Origin: Mixophyes australis
Lineage: Eukaryota; Chordata; Amphibia; Anura; Limnodynastidae
Assembly: GCA_036250195.1 (NCBI GenBank)
Contig: JAVHZZ010000003.1
Location: 296,017,565 to 296,081,564 of the forward strand
Direction: 5' to 3'
Length of the DNA: 64,000 nucleotides
A model generated the notes under the pieces. The model searched no databases. It had not been told where the DNA came from and was given only the letters and a program-made list of their open reading frames with translations. The position numbers were made by a program, and so were the translations under genes. Shown here piece after piece: positions 1 to 13,200 of the stretch. The stretch's first letter is position 1. Every line of letters begins with the position of its first letter.

Positions 1-1143
1 GAAATACATTAGACAGCTTTTTAGCATGTAATCAGTCACAAACTGGGGTGGATCCAGAGGGGGTGATCATGAGGATTGCCCCCTAGAGCACACTACATAG
101 ATGTGCCTGGGGGCCGAGAGGCAGTCACCCTGACCAGCTACCCACTCTGAATGGTGAGTGGCTAGCACACTAATAGGTAGATGGTGCTGGTCATTCTCCA
201 CTCCCAGAAGGTCGCCACACTCTGGTTGATAATTTTAGCCATTCAGCGTGCAGGAAACTGACATGCTGTGCAGACCATGTGACAGAGACAATGGAACAGG
301 TGCAATATCCCCCACCCCCACCCCAGCACACTGCTGCCTCCAGAGTTTTAACAAAAATCCTGAGCAAAGTTAAAATAAACAAAACAAAAACAGAAAGGTA
401 CAGACCGGAAGTGACATCAATTTGAAAACCCCCTGTACAACTAATAGAGGTCAGTTGTGATACTAGAAACAGCAGGCAGGCAATACAAATGGCGTACTTT
501 TGTTTAGTGTTATCACCTCAATTAGCTTGTGTTGCTTGCACACCTGACAATAACTTTGGATAGGTGCAAACATTTTATATATGGATAATTGGATTTACTT
601 TAATTAAAATTTCCGAGATAATATTGCCATTCATTTTGATAAAAGAAATCGTAAGCATTTGCCCTTTTATTAGTTTTTAAATAAACTTAAGAAATCCTAT
701 AGTAATACCAAATCTACAATACAATAAAATTCAATGCACAATATGAAAATAATGTTTATCTAAGGCTCATTAACATGTATCCACAGTGCTTTTGCAATCC
801 AGCACATATATTTTAACTTGCATTTGACCTATTTGAAATAAAAAATTTGATGCAAAAGCACATTGTCAGTGCATGCGATGGGACCCACGTAACTTTGGTG
901 TGACCTGCAGATCTTGGCTGCTTATTACTAGAGAGCAGAAATACAGCTCCTGGATTTGACTTGCCTTGCAATGTTTAATAGCCAAATAGGCATCAATAAT
1001 AGCTGTTCTTCATCTATATATTGTTAAAGAAAAGGCATTATTGGGTCCATCCACTTCTGCCGCTAAGCCCCAGCAAGGGTCACTTAAAGCTCATTTGTGG
1101 GTGGTTAAGGAATTTGTAATGGAAATTGATGGATTATACCTAG

Positions 1144-1268
1144 ATCATCATCATTTATTTATATAGCGAGACCAATTCCGCAGCGCTGTACAGAGACTCG
1201 CTAACATCAGTCTCTGCCCCAGCAGCCAATTAACCTACTAGTATGTTTTTGGAGTGTGGGAGCAAACA
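1144..1268 (-). repeat. SINE 3' half (tail shared with L2 LINE)
   Basis: Read on the minus strand, it ends in GCGCTGCGGAATTGGTCTCG, then CTATATAAATAAATGATGATG, the tail shared with the copies at 11573 and 62588 and with the LINE at 14650. The tRNA-like head is missing. It is followed by a short minisatellite. Confidence 0.8.
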
Positions 1269-1281
1269 CCAGTGTGGTGTA

Positions 1282-1350
1282 GGCGGCAGCCGTGGTATGG
1301 TGAAGACGGCAGCCATGGTGTGGTGAAGGCGGCAGCCGTGGTGTGGTGAA
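1282..1350. repeat. 23-bp minisatellite, three copies
   Basis: Three adjacent 23-bp units start at 1282, 1305 and 1328, each beginning GGCGGCAGCC or a one- to two-base variant and ending GGTGAA. A partial unit precedes and a degenerate one follows. It abuts the truncated end of a SINE. Confidence 0.8.
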
Positions 1351-1712
1351 GGTGGGATGAAAGGGGCAGCAGTGTGATGATGGGACATATATATGTGTTA
1401 TTTGTTGCTCTTATTGTTGTGATTTTATAGCTATATAGTGTTTTATTTCAAATAAAGCAATGAACAAACCTGACTGTTACTACGGTTATAGTGCTCATTA
1501 ATACCGTTAGTACGATGATCATTAACGTTGATTTTTGCGGGAGCTGTGAGCAGAAATCTAGGTGAACATTAGTGTATAAACATTAATACTGCTACTGCCG
1601 CGTTATTCCTAGAGTAACGTGGCTGAATTGTATCAGCCTGTAAAATAACAGGCATGGTGTATGATGTTACAACCCCTTAATCTACTCCATACCTGAACTG
1701 CACTTTTCAACC

Positions 1713-2356
1713 ATGTTGTTATCAGAAAGCATCAGTGAGGTATCTATAACATATCCTTGGAAAAGTACTTCAGGGGTTAAATTCCACCTCCACAGGGAAC
1801 ACCCAGGAGTTAAGTGAATTAAGATATCATTGTTATTTCTATTTGCTCCCCATTGTCCACTAGTGAGCTCTAAAGCCAGCCAGGAGCCAGACCCAGTAGG
1901 GGTCACCTGATTGAAGACACCTGGGAAGGTAGGGGATGGGGGGCTGGATAGTGTAAGTAGCCCACCAATCAAGACCTTTAGCAGAGCCTCTCTTCTCACA
2001 GCCCCTCCCTTCAGTCCTGTCTCCTCCCCCCTCTCCGGTCCCAACTCCTGTAGGCCCTGAGCCTGACCGAGTAGGGGTCAGGTGAACCCTACTGGGTCTG
2101 GCTCCTGGCTGGCTGTAGAGCTCACTAGTGGATAATGGGGAGCAAATAGAAATAACAATATCTTAATTCACTTAACTCCTGGGTGTTCCCTGTGGAGGTC
2201 GAAATTAACCCCTGAAGGATATGTTATAGCTACCTCACTGATACTTCCCGATAACATGGCTGATTGGGGCACAGGGCCTACAGAAGTTGGGACTGGAGAG
2301 GGGGAGGAGTCAGGACTGAAGGGAGGGGCTGTGAGAAGAGAGGCTCTGCTAAACTG
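1713..2356. repeat. Interleaved inverted repeats, order A-B-A'-B'
   Basis: Segment A (about 1713-1912) is repeated inverted as A' (about 2084-2260). Segment B (about 1976-2058) is repeated inverted as B' (about 2271-2356). Shared words include AGGAGTTAAGTGAATTAAGA for A and CTTCTCACAGCCCCTCCCTT for B. Identity is around 90-95 per cent by eye. Because the two pairs are interleaved rather than nested, the whole cannot fold as one simple hairpin. It is probably from palindromic MITE copies; the family is not recognised. Confidence 0.85.
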
Positions 2357-3681
2357 CTCCCCTCCAAAAGTCTAGATCTGCCCGTGGTCACAAAGCAAGC
2401 TTTATGCAGCATCTTACAGCTACTTGCATTAGCGTCATCAACATTCTTTTTACATTCATTATAATGTTCTCAAAACCACAGTGATTTATAGCAGCTGGTT
2501 AACTCACTGCTACAAATCACTTGTGTTTTGGCCCACAAGAGTGGATTATGCAAGTAATAAGCATTTAATCAGACTAAATATGCACGTGCAGATGGTATGT
2601 GTTCTTTATGTGTTTATATTAACTCCTAAATAAGCTAAACATGTTGCTTAGTAATTGAAAATAATTTTTGTTATGTTGGTATGGATGTTATTTATTTCCA
2701 TTTGACCTATCTAACCAATCAAAAAAAGCCATGTTGGTTTAATAAGTATCAACTATAAATAGAATAAGCCCTTACTTTCAGATGAACAGACATGTTCACT
2801 GCTGGTAGATGGTTTGTTTATATGTTAAATTACATATTGTACTTTGACTACATTGCATCAGTGCAAGGGGTACTTGTTAATAGGGGCGATCTTTTTATAT
2901 TAGTATTTCAACCCATTCAGTCCCTTCGTCAGTCCAGCACTTCGTTTTCTCATAGTACCTGTCATAATGCACGTATAAAATCCATGCAAGCAGTCAAGCA
3001 CCATATACTGCAGATTACTTCGCACCTGCAAGTGTGCAGAAGTCCATGACCTCAGTACTAAGCACTTGGGCGAACACTTGCACAGGTCACTGGTAGAAAT
3101 CAAAATGGCTGTGTGTCTGGTCCGCACTGTGGGATATGGTAGCACTAGTTAAAGGCTCTGTTAACTCCTTACTTCTGAAAGGTCATTTATGCATTCCACA
3201 TACAAACTAGCGCTACTGAATGCTGTATAAAATATAGTGGCTGAGAGCTTTCATCACCAGACAAAGATATCCACAACAACTTGTTAGTGGTTTACAGTCA
3301 CAGCAGCCAATACCGAACTATTAGATGTTATTGACCATTATAGAAAAATTGTGATCATAAACTTTTGTTTAAGGATATATAATGCATAGTCTTGTTTAAG
3401 CAAATAATAAATCCACCAATTTTTAAATGAACCATTTAAAATGCAAACAAAAAAGTATTTCAAACATAAACACACAACTAAATTCAAGCCGATATGTCCA
3501 TGTCCCTGGGCACAACAAGGCAAGAGAGAGTCACAAGCAAGTATTAATATATGATGACCTGTAAATAAGTAACACATTTTTACTTTAAATGAAAACCCTA
3601 TGTATGCTATTACAAAAAATATTTTCTGCGGCAAAATGCTAAGACTGCACTACCACCTACGTAGAAGATGTTATTGCGGTG

Positions 3682-3704
3682 CCCCCCCCCCCCCCCCCCC
3701 CCCC
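3682..3704. repeat. Poly-C tract, 23 bases, followed by G5
   Basis: An uninterrupted run of 23 C directly followed by five G. Such G/C runs are prone to slippage, and their true length is often uncertain in assemblies. Confidence 0.95.
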
Positions 3705-4022
3705 GGGGGCTGCTACATGCAGCTGTTTAGCCGGAGTTCTGCCAGTTCTGTAATAAAGAACTGGAGAATCAATTTAGTTAACCAACTTCTAAAGGTGGAG
3801 GAAAAGGTGTATGAATTAGAGGACCAATCACAAACCCTCATCCCCATATCCGGTATATATCCAGGCAGTATGAGGAACCCCTGGAAAAACATCTGCGCGG
3901 AGCACTGTGTTCTGCTAGGGGATGGCGGGCTTTAGTAATATCTTTTATTAGATGGTAGCGCAGCTGTAACGTAGGAAAAACACATCTTGCATTTAGGTGA
4001 AATGATATGTGGTTTATAATAC

Positions 4023-4243
4023 CTCATGAGCATGTTTTGAGAATGAGTCCGCACTAGCAAGCATGGCTGCTGTCTTATCTTCCAATTCTCCTAATTTCTG
4101 TCCCCTCTCGTCCAGGGCCCACCTAGCCCGCGCTAATTCACCAACGACGCCAGATGCAGCTCCTTTAACTCCTTCAATACCTCCTGGTCCAGGAAAGTGC
4201 TGAGCAAGACCTCTTGAAGCTTTACCAGAAGCTGTCTCTCCAA
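4023..4243 (-). CDS. stxbp5: stxbp5 exon W18, R-SNARE-like domain
   Basis: Exon of 221 nt: two bases completing Phe with W17, then 73 codons ending ...SFSKHAHE on a boundary. It carries [20 protein letters not shown] and the VAMP-like helix [20 protein letters not shown]. The zero-layer Arg is residue 46 of the exon (codon 4104-4106), aligned with the VAMP2 LERDQKL arginine. Family knowledge: this helix replaces VAMP in a tomosyn-syntaxin-SNAP-25 complex. Trp at exon residue 41 stands where I recall Leu in human. The donor GTATTA is weak. The last exon, expected to encode a short IMLKYKDKKWYQF-like tail, was not found downstream in the window. Confidence 0.97.
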
Positions 4244-7200
4244 CTAAAAATATATTAAAAGCAAAAACAATATGGTTTCAAAAACACGAAGCAAAAAAAC
4301 AAACAAACAAAAAAAGATACATTGCAGTCTTTGATTCATTGTGGATGGTTGTAGTGACTAGACTAGCAAAGTGTCCCTATAATGTGTATTTAAATATTAT
4401 AATTTATTTTGTGGGGGCTTTGCGTATATCAGACATGTACTAGAACAGTCATCTGCCACCTATTGATTGATTCTGATCACTTTACTGAACATTGCAGTCG
4501 TTTTTGGCCCACACCTCCAGCAATTGTGTCTACAGTGTGTGCGGTCAACATTAGAGTTGTGCTCTGACTTCGGTGGTTAGTGGTTTAGGTATGGGACCGG
4601 CAGTGTAACTAGACATTTCTGGGCCCCATAGCAAAATTTTGTAACCGCCCCCATGTATATGTATGAGGCAGAAAGTTGTTCAGCTACTCCAGCTTACTAA
4701 AGCTCCCACTACTGATCAGGCTGCTGTTACGGTAACAAATAGGACTGTTAACAGGTTTCGTTTTGGTTAGTGGTTCAGTACGCTGGCTGAGGTACAAAAT
4801 TGTCTGCCATCCCACTAGTGCTGCATAGGCCACTGACCGGTGAAGTGCCCAGCACTGCCTCTAGCTACATTCCCTGCAGTTCCTCCACTGGTATGAAACT
4901 AACCTGTAAAAATTCATAACTCAACTTCCCTTTTCTCCCCTCAATGTATTATTCCTTACTTCTCAAAGAAGAGGTTAGTGTATGTTTATATGATACCAGT
5001 TAAGTAAATGTAAGTCTGCCTGATGAAAATATTAGGTTCAGTGTCATTAGAACATTTGATTGGAGAAGACCAGAGGAGGTGGACAGATCTCTGGAGAAAG
5101 ACTGGAGTTACAATGAGTTGGAAGCATTCTGCATTTCAGATGTATACAACACACACACACACGTACGCTATTTTGCAACATAATTTTTTAAGTCTCATGC
5201 ATCTCAAAATACATAAAATTCAAAAACAGTGGCTCCGAATCAGGTATAAAAATGTGCATACGTACACCACACAATAGCACACAGAGATGCAGCTTGGATG
5301 TGTAAGTAGTAAATGTGAAAGCCGCATTTTCCATACAAAAGGAAATAAACACACCCAGGGGTGAACAGTACATCGCCAAGCTGCACAGCAAAACTAAGGG
5401 CCCAGCAATACCGACGTAGTTCTCCTGGGACCCCTGGTCACATGTGCCGCTCAGAAGAGAACTCCTCTCTGCTCTTTTCAGAATAGAGAGGCGGCATGGT
5501 CGAGTACTGTGAGGGCTTCAGGGGAGGGTATGGCATTGTCTGGCCCACCTAACCTCATCTTGCAGGTGCAGCACCCTCTACACCCACTGGCAACACGCCC
5601 ACAGCTGTCATTTACTTCTTTAAAAATGCAATGAATAAAAAAAAAAAAAAATTGCTTCCCCAGCTATTTCTCTGTAATTGTTACAATTTCTACCTTCATG
5701 TTCATGACCTTTAATAAACCAATCTTTATAAAGAAAAAAAAAAAATTTAAAAAATGTAATGATCTTTCCTGCAGTAGCGCAATAAGAAGCAGCTAAATAC
5801 TGATGCTGGTATTCGTATAATTATGCAGCTTTACACCAAATCCCTCCTGAAGCGCATATAAGCGGATGTGTCCAAGCCTTAGGACATTTCTGGAGGACGT
5901 GCTACACATACATAAAAGCTTACTTATTCTAGTCATGTATACTTGCCCGTTCCGCCTCTCCAGATGTTAAGTGGCCACAAGTTTTAGATGCATATTTACA
6001 TGATCAGTAGAGAAATATGTATATTACAACACTAAAACTGACATGTCCACTTCAAAGTGAGGCCAAATGTCTATAGACAACAGTAACTTACTAGAGTTAG
6101 CTAACCACTTAAAAGAAAAAAAAAAAAAAGTAGAAATAAAGAAAAGATGTACGACTCACAAAGATCCTCTCGGTCAAGTGATTGTGCTCCTCCTCCGAAC
6201 AAGCCTTTGAAGAACCCTCTATTAGGGGCTTCCGGTGTTTCAACTGGAGTGAACAGCTCCCCTAACATTTCCTACATGAAGGCAAAAAAAAGTCTTTTAT
6301 ATTTGTAGTTCCAATAACGTTACGGAAAACAGATCTAACTCAAGAAAGAAAGCAAGTTAAGTGGTTTGTTACTACAGCGGCTTGTGATAACACTTGTTAA
6401 ACAGCAAAGGAATAACTGTATTGCATCTTAAGAATGCAGAGATTAAACAGCACTCATGGGATGGAAGACACTCTACTAGAGATTGTATATAGCACTTCTT
6501 CCTCTCTTTTTACATCAGTTCAAAGTCAGAGACTCTGGCAAGAGGACACACTGATGGGAGCCAGGCCCCACAAAGATGGGAGGGCCTGCAGGAGAGGCAA
6601 GTGCTATATACACTTTGTTATAGATAGGGGCTATATTTGCAAAATAAGCCCTTTGGGTTTATTATGCACATGTAACCCTTACAAAGAAATCTCACATAGG
6701 TGGATTTTTCCTTTTAAAATATGGGAAGAGATTAGCCATTAATGTAAAATGGAAAATTGCAAAAGCAGATGCTCATTACTGTAGGAGATCAGTTAAGACC
6801 CTAAACATACTATTATACTATATCCATGTATAGCAATTATACAAGTCCAAGCCTAATGATCATAGAACAATAAAATAATCCAAAGTATGTATGCATGCAT
6901 GCAAGATATACAATCCTATAATCTGAGATTAATTCGTAACGTGCACAGTGTGACAAAATAAGTAATAATGGAGAAGGCATATCAAACTACAGCATTTTAC
7001 TACACCAAATATAAATGTGGTTATTCTGTGATAATTCTGATGGCAGCACACTCATAATAAATACAACAAATTTCCTTCATATGACCTCATCGTGAGTGCG
7101 AACAATGAAAGCTGTATACAGACAATCGTTTCAGTGAAAGCAGGACCTTCTATAAAAGGTGTTGCTTCCTTGACAGAGGAGCGGTTTGAAAGAAATATCA

Positions 7201-10200
7201 GCTGTAATTCATGACATATGACACCATCGAACTGGACGCAAGTATCGTGGTTGTCATAGAAGCAAAAATCAAATCAAAGTTAAGAGTCAAAGTGAAGACA
7301 TCCATGCAGATTGTTCATACGCTATGTGCGGTTATATCAGGGCCTGTTACTGCTGCTTTTTTTTCCTGGTTAAAATGAGGCGATGTGAAACAGATCTATT
7401 AAAACCTCTCTTTGCATTATTTATTAGGATTGTGCTGGCATCTTTATACACACACACACACACGTCAACACAATTCTAATAATGATGCAACTTCTATTTT
7501 AAAGCTGCACTACCAACAACCACCTGAATTTTAATAACTGCTGATTCCCTGAGCCACAGCTGTTGTTCCCAGGCTCATAGTTCCTCTCACAGGCAGGAGT
7601 GAGAACCAAGGCTGTGTGAGAGGGAGGACCAAACAGAAACCGCAATAAAGAGATTAAGGCTTATGACTGGTCCTCCCATAACCCGCTCCACCATTTTAAA
7701 CTGGAGAACAAGAGATTTGCTGGTTATGTATTACACATGCACAGGTTAGTAAAAATTAGATGTTAGGTTGTAGTGTAACTTTAAATTTTTTTAAACAGTC
7801 TTTTTACTGGTTATTTTTCATATATGTAAAAGATTAATTTGAAATACCTCAATATGTAGCAGTTTCCCTCTTATCTCATGTGGGTTTTTTCTCTTTGTGT
7901 ATTTGCAACCAAACTTTTTGTTGCAGCAAAATGTGCATCCCCCAATACTGAAAAGTCCAAATAATTAGGCAAGCAGCCTACATAATTTTTTTTAAACATA
8001 TTAGTCGAGTACTAATTTTACCTGCGAAACACGCATTAGGCTTGTGTGTTTTAATGAAATTGTGATTTTACAGTCATCAAAATAGGACAATGGTTGTAAA
8101 ACATTAGTACGCACCGTATTTAGCTATGTGATGTGACTGTAGCCCCTAATACATTAAGGGTGACCTCTCTACATATTGGTAAAAGAAATTACTTTTGTAC
8201 CAATAAATGCCCCACTTCAGCGGAGACTTAATACGTAAATTCCTCTTTTACCAGCTGCCCGTTTCCTTCTCAAGGAGGTGTCTGTAAACCTATGTTACAC
8301 CAGGCATAGTAAGTGCACACAGATTGCAGTCCTTCAGGCCCATGAGGCTATACAAGTAACACCAGAGAACCGTTTCATTAGCCATTGACGAAAAGTCAAA
8401 TCACCTACAAAATGTTCTGGAATTATTGAATTATGATATTAATCAATCAATGAACAGACAGAGTTACCTGTAGGTTCTCGCAGGTTTCTTGACTGTAGGT
8501 AATTCTCTGTATTTCTGTAGGCGAGACGAGATACAAAGCCTGCCCGTTGTTCGTGAAGCAGAATGTTCGGGCTATCCGCATGTTGGTTACTGGCAAGTAA
8601 TTTACATCCAACAGCGGCCTTAAACTTGGCAAACTTGAGAAGAAATACAAAATATATCAGGTGCTGATGGGTATAGATTGATATAAAGCAATTCAACAAT
8701 TATATAATTAAAATTATGCCCAATATATCTGCAGCTTCCACAGACGGCAATTTACTGGTATTGTCACAATTGAAACAAGTTAATAAAAAAATAAGGGATT
8801 GCTGTTATAAATGGATGTATTAATAATTTTCAATTTTTAAAAAGTATACAATTTTTTTTTTTTAATATATCTGTCTCTCTCTCAACACTATGTACATTCA
8901 GTATTATATATGATCTAAAGGTCTGTTGTCTTTTAGGATAAAGTTTGATTTATTATTACTTTGTACACTTGTTATAATACCAGGAACACTGAATGCTTGA
9001 ACATATTTGCATTTTGAGTATATTTTTTAGTATACCTGAAATACATAGTTATATCGGCACTCCCCAATTTTTATTTTTTAAACTTAAGAAAACAGAATAG
9101 ACAAACAGTTTTATCTTTACACCATGCAGACTATGAATTATAGTTAAATGAAAATTCTAAAAGCAGAATAGCACCGCATGTGACCGATATATCATTTCCT
9201 TATTATGGCTATCTAGAATATATAACGTGGTGATAGGAGATAAGCAAAAATAAATACTATGCTGTATAAATGGGCTATCTATGTAATTCACACAGTTTGA
9301 TACATATTATAATGGCTCCAGTTAATGATTCAAAGGTTAAATGCCACAACTCAACCACATTGTTTCTGTCCATCCTGTGCACATCCCAGCCCTTGCAAAT
9401 CAATGCCCTATGAAGATCTAAATTAATGCATTGCTGTACGTATGGTCACAATACCAAACAAAAGTCAGCTATTCATTATGAGCAGTAAGGTGGCACAGTG
9501 CTTAGCATTGCTGCCTCACAGCACTGGGCCATGTGTTCGATTCTGACCATAACCTCATCTGTGTTTGTATGTTCTCCCGGTGTTTGAGCACCCAGTGAAA
9601 ACCCAGACTTCTATCCAATCAGAGTTGAAAAAGCATACTTTTAGGTTAACTGGCTACTGACAAAATGGATGGGTGTCCGTCCGTGTCCCCCCCCCCATTT
9701 TACTTGCTTTCCTTTACTTGTGTGTAAACAGGTTAATGTCCTCACAACAGTGTGGGGACCTCTGTCGTAGTGGGGACAAAAAAAGTGAGGTCCCACAAAG
9801 CTTCTCAATTGTTAATGCTGGGGACCTATCTAATAAACATAAAAATCTGGCATGTGCCCATGATTCACTTTTGTGGGACCAAAAGTGAGCACGTGTCTGA
9901 TGTGGATGGGCGAGTACTTGCACGTCACCACTGGAGATTAGTGGAACATACATATGTATGTTCAACTGCGAGCAGTAAGAGGGAGAGATTGCAGCTTTCC
10001 TGCCCTCTCACACCAAATGGGGATAAGACATGGTTGCATCTGTCTGCTGCTGAAAGTAAAGTGGGGACAGTGGAGCTTGACAGTCCATTGGTGGCTCAGA
10101 CTATAGCTCGGAGAGCAGAGGAGAAGAGTATGAACTCTCCTTTGAAGTGTCAGGGACAGACACCAGCAATTATGTGCCATTGCCCAGCGGTGGAACAAAG

Positions 10201-13200
10201 TGTAGGTACCCATAGATGTGTTCTATGCATGACCACTCTCGACCTGAGGGCATTAATGTTTTAAACATAGGTCAGAAAGATGGTACAGTGTCCATCCAAA
10301 AACAGTAAGGGCTCCAGGGTGTATAACACAAAGCAATACTGCCTGTACTGTGAGAAGCCTCTCTGAAAAATAGCCCAGCACATGGAGCATGTTCACCGTA
10401 ATGAGATTGTTGTCTGGGCCATGAAATTCCCCAAACACTAGAAAGGTGCATGCAATTGGCACATCTTCAGTATCTTTGCACACAACACTAAGGTATAAAA
10501 AAAAACAAAAAACGACAGAATGTGGCGTTGTGATACCATACAAACTTCCAGACAAAGATGGTTGCTGGTGGCTTCATACGTTTTGGAGTCTGCCAAGGCT
10601 TGTTTGCCAAAAATACCTGTGTGACACGAAGAGATGTAAACAAAACCTTTACGCAGCCTGTTCCACCCGACATCAGTGGTAGATTTTGAAAGCTCACGAG
10701 TGTCATGACCCAGATTAAATCTTACTCAGTCACAATTGACCGATGCATCATGTAGCGGATGGGTCAGTTCAGATGTTGGCAAACACAAGTACATTAAACA
10801 GAAGTTTAGAGAAATGGGGAAGCTACTGTTACAGGACAGAAGAGCTACCCCTCTGGAAAGGATAGAAGGCTTTACCATATCATCAAGCTTTCTGCACGTA
10901 GTAGACATGTTGAAGCTGGTAGCTGGCTATGACAAGGAGACCGGTACATTTAAGACAACCATGGTCATTTACATATCCGTTTCTTTTTAGAACTGATTCA
11001 GCTACTGAGTGACAATGTGGATGATGAGCAATCCCCTGTGACAGTGAGACAAGAGGTCAAGCATTCGGTCGACACTTTGGCAGAGTGTGTAGGGACCAGG
11101 CAAAACAGGACCAGCACCCAGTCAAGGCTTCCACAGGTCAGTGTAGTACACAGTTTTGTTATGCAACAAGCACATTGCCTTCTCTGGTGTATGCAGATTC
11201 GTAATGGGCCACTGTGTTTTCTTTCATGTTGTAAAGAAGTGCAGCAAAACATGCCAGGTACCCGAAAAGTGTGATTGCGTTGCATGCCTCATGGCTGAAC
11301 CATCAGTACTGAAAGATTGGGAGAGGTTGGCTGTGAAATTCTACATGAAGAACTGTATAACAGCTTTAGAGAGAAATTAAACTTGTCAACCACTGCGTAT
11401 CATTTCCATGACTGCAACCCCCACGGCTAGGTGTTTGTGCATGCGCGGGCATGTGGATGTCCTCAGATGGCCAAAATACATGAAATTTTCCCTACCATGC
11501 AGTCCGTGTCAGTACATTGAGCAAAGTCAAACCGTAAATCTCAAATGGTGACAAACAGCTCCTACACATAGCTATCATCTATTTATATAGTGCCACAAAT
11601 TCTGCAGCGCTGTACAGAGAACACATTCATATCAGTCCCTGCCCCATTGGAGCTTACAGTCTAAATTCCCTAACACACACACACACTAGGGTCAATTTCA
11701 TAGCAGCCAATTAACTTACCAGTATGTTTCTGGAGTGTGGGAGGAAACTGGAGCACCCAGAGGAAACCCACGCAAACATGGGGAGAACATACAAACTCCA
11801 CACAAATAAGTAGAGATGAGCGGGCTCGGATTCCGCTAATCCGAGCACACCTGAACAGTGCGGATCCGAACAGGATCCGAGCACTGTTCGGATATTTCCA
11901 GCGGGCAAAAAAATGAAAACGAGGCTCTGTCGTCCAAGTCTTGCGTCGAATCTCGCGAGGGGTGGGAGGGAGGGCCCAGAACAATTCCATCTTGTACCTC
12001 TTTTTTTGGCATTATGTGCTCAAGCTACCTCGGTGCAACCTTTTGGCCTAAAAACAATATTGCGAGGTGTTCAGAATAGACTGGAAATTAGTGGAAATGA
12101 TTGTTATTGAATGTTATTGAGGTTAATAATAGCGTAGGAGTGAAAAAAAACCACAAAACTGGTTTTTAGCACTTATGTTTTTTTTCAAAATAAATCCGAA
12201 CCAAAACCTTTCGTCAGGTGTTTTGCAAAACAAATCCTAACCCAAAACCTCAAGCAAATCCGAATCCAAAACACAAAACACGAGACACGAGACACCAAAA
12301 GTGGCCGGTGCACATCCCTACAAATAAGGCCATAGTCGTCCTGTTGACAGGGCATTAGGAAAGGGGTGTCTCTACGTGTCATGTTCCAGACACGAGTCCT
12401 CATGATGCAATAAAAACAAGTTTGTGTGTGTGTTATGGGATTAGACTAAGCTCTAATGGGCCATCATATGATTGGCGCTATATAAATTAATTCCACCAAT
12501 TCTGCTATAGTTATTATTTCAATGCTTCTACAAACACAATTATTTCTTCTAGGCATGTTCAATTGACTGTTGATTATAACACAGAATATGAACTAGAAGA
12601 ACATATTGGAAATATCTATGGGAAATTTTACCATTGTTTTCTTTAATTTAGTTTAAACCACTATTAAATTGAAAGGCTAAGGGTATGTTTATCTCTTATC
12701 TTTACTCAGATTTTCAACACCAAACGCCTTTTTAACACATTTAAATCTCTTCTCAATCCTCCCACCCCAAACCTTCCAACTGCCATCAGTGCCCAGGATC
12801 CTGCTTCCTATTTTTAAGGATAAGATTGTCGAGGGAGATACCATTTCAAGTCTGATCTTATCAATCAGCTCAATTCCTTCCCAATATCCTCTGACACCCT
12901 CTCTTCATTTGATCCCACAAATGAAGAGGAAGTTTCTACCCTCTTCTTATCTTCCTACTCTACCTCCTGTCCTCTTGATCCCATACCCTCACAAATTGAT
13001 AGATCCCTGTCTTGTGTGCTCATTCCACCTCTAAAATCTATAATCTCTCTCTCTACTGGTATCTTTCTATCAATATTCAAGCACGCAGTGACTCTCCCAT
13101 TCTAAAAAACAAAATTCTAACCCAAACACTCAAATTACTGCCCCATCTCAGCTCCCATGCCCCTCTAAACTTTGAGAGAATTGACTATACTCGCCTCACA

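Larger units (their letters stand above)
1..4022 (-). other. Final stxbp5 intron (3' part beyond the window)
   Basis: Intronic sequence after W18. It contains a partial SINE (about 1144-1268), a 23-bp minisatellite (1282-1350), interleaved inverted repeats (1713-2356) and a 23-base C run (3682-3704). I searched it for the last tomosyn exon on the minus strand, looking for a KDKKWYQF-type end with a stop, and did not find it. The rest is AT-rich with no other gene seen. Confidence 0.7.

Noticed and set aside
1682..2044. 120-codon minus-strand ORF
   Set aside because: It lies across the interleaved inverted repeats; the same text is repeated inverted on the other strand (2264-2464 frame).
9752..10264. 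Longest plus-strand ORF (170 codons) as a new gene
   Set aside because: No recognised domain, overlapping frames on both strands are also open, and it sits in a repeat-rich intron. Listed only as an observation.
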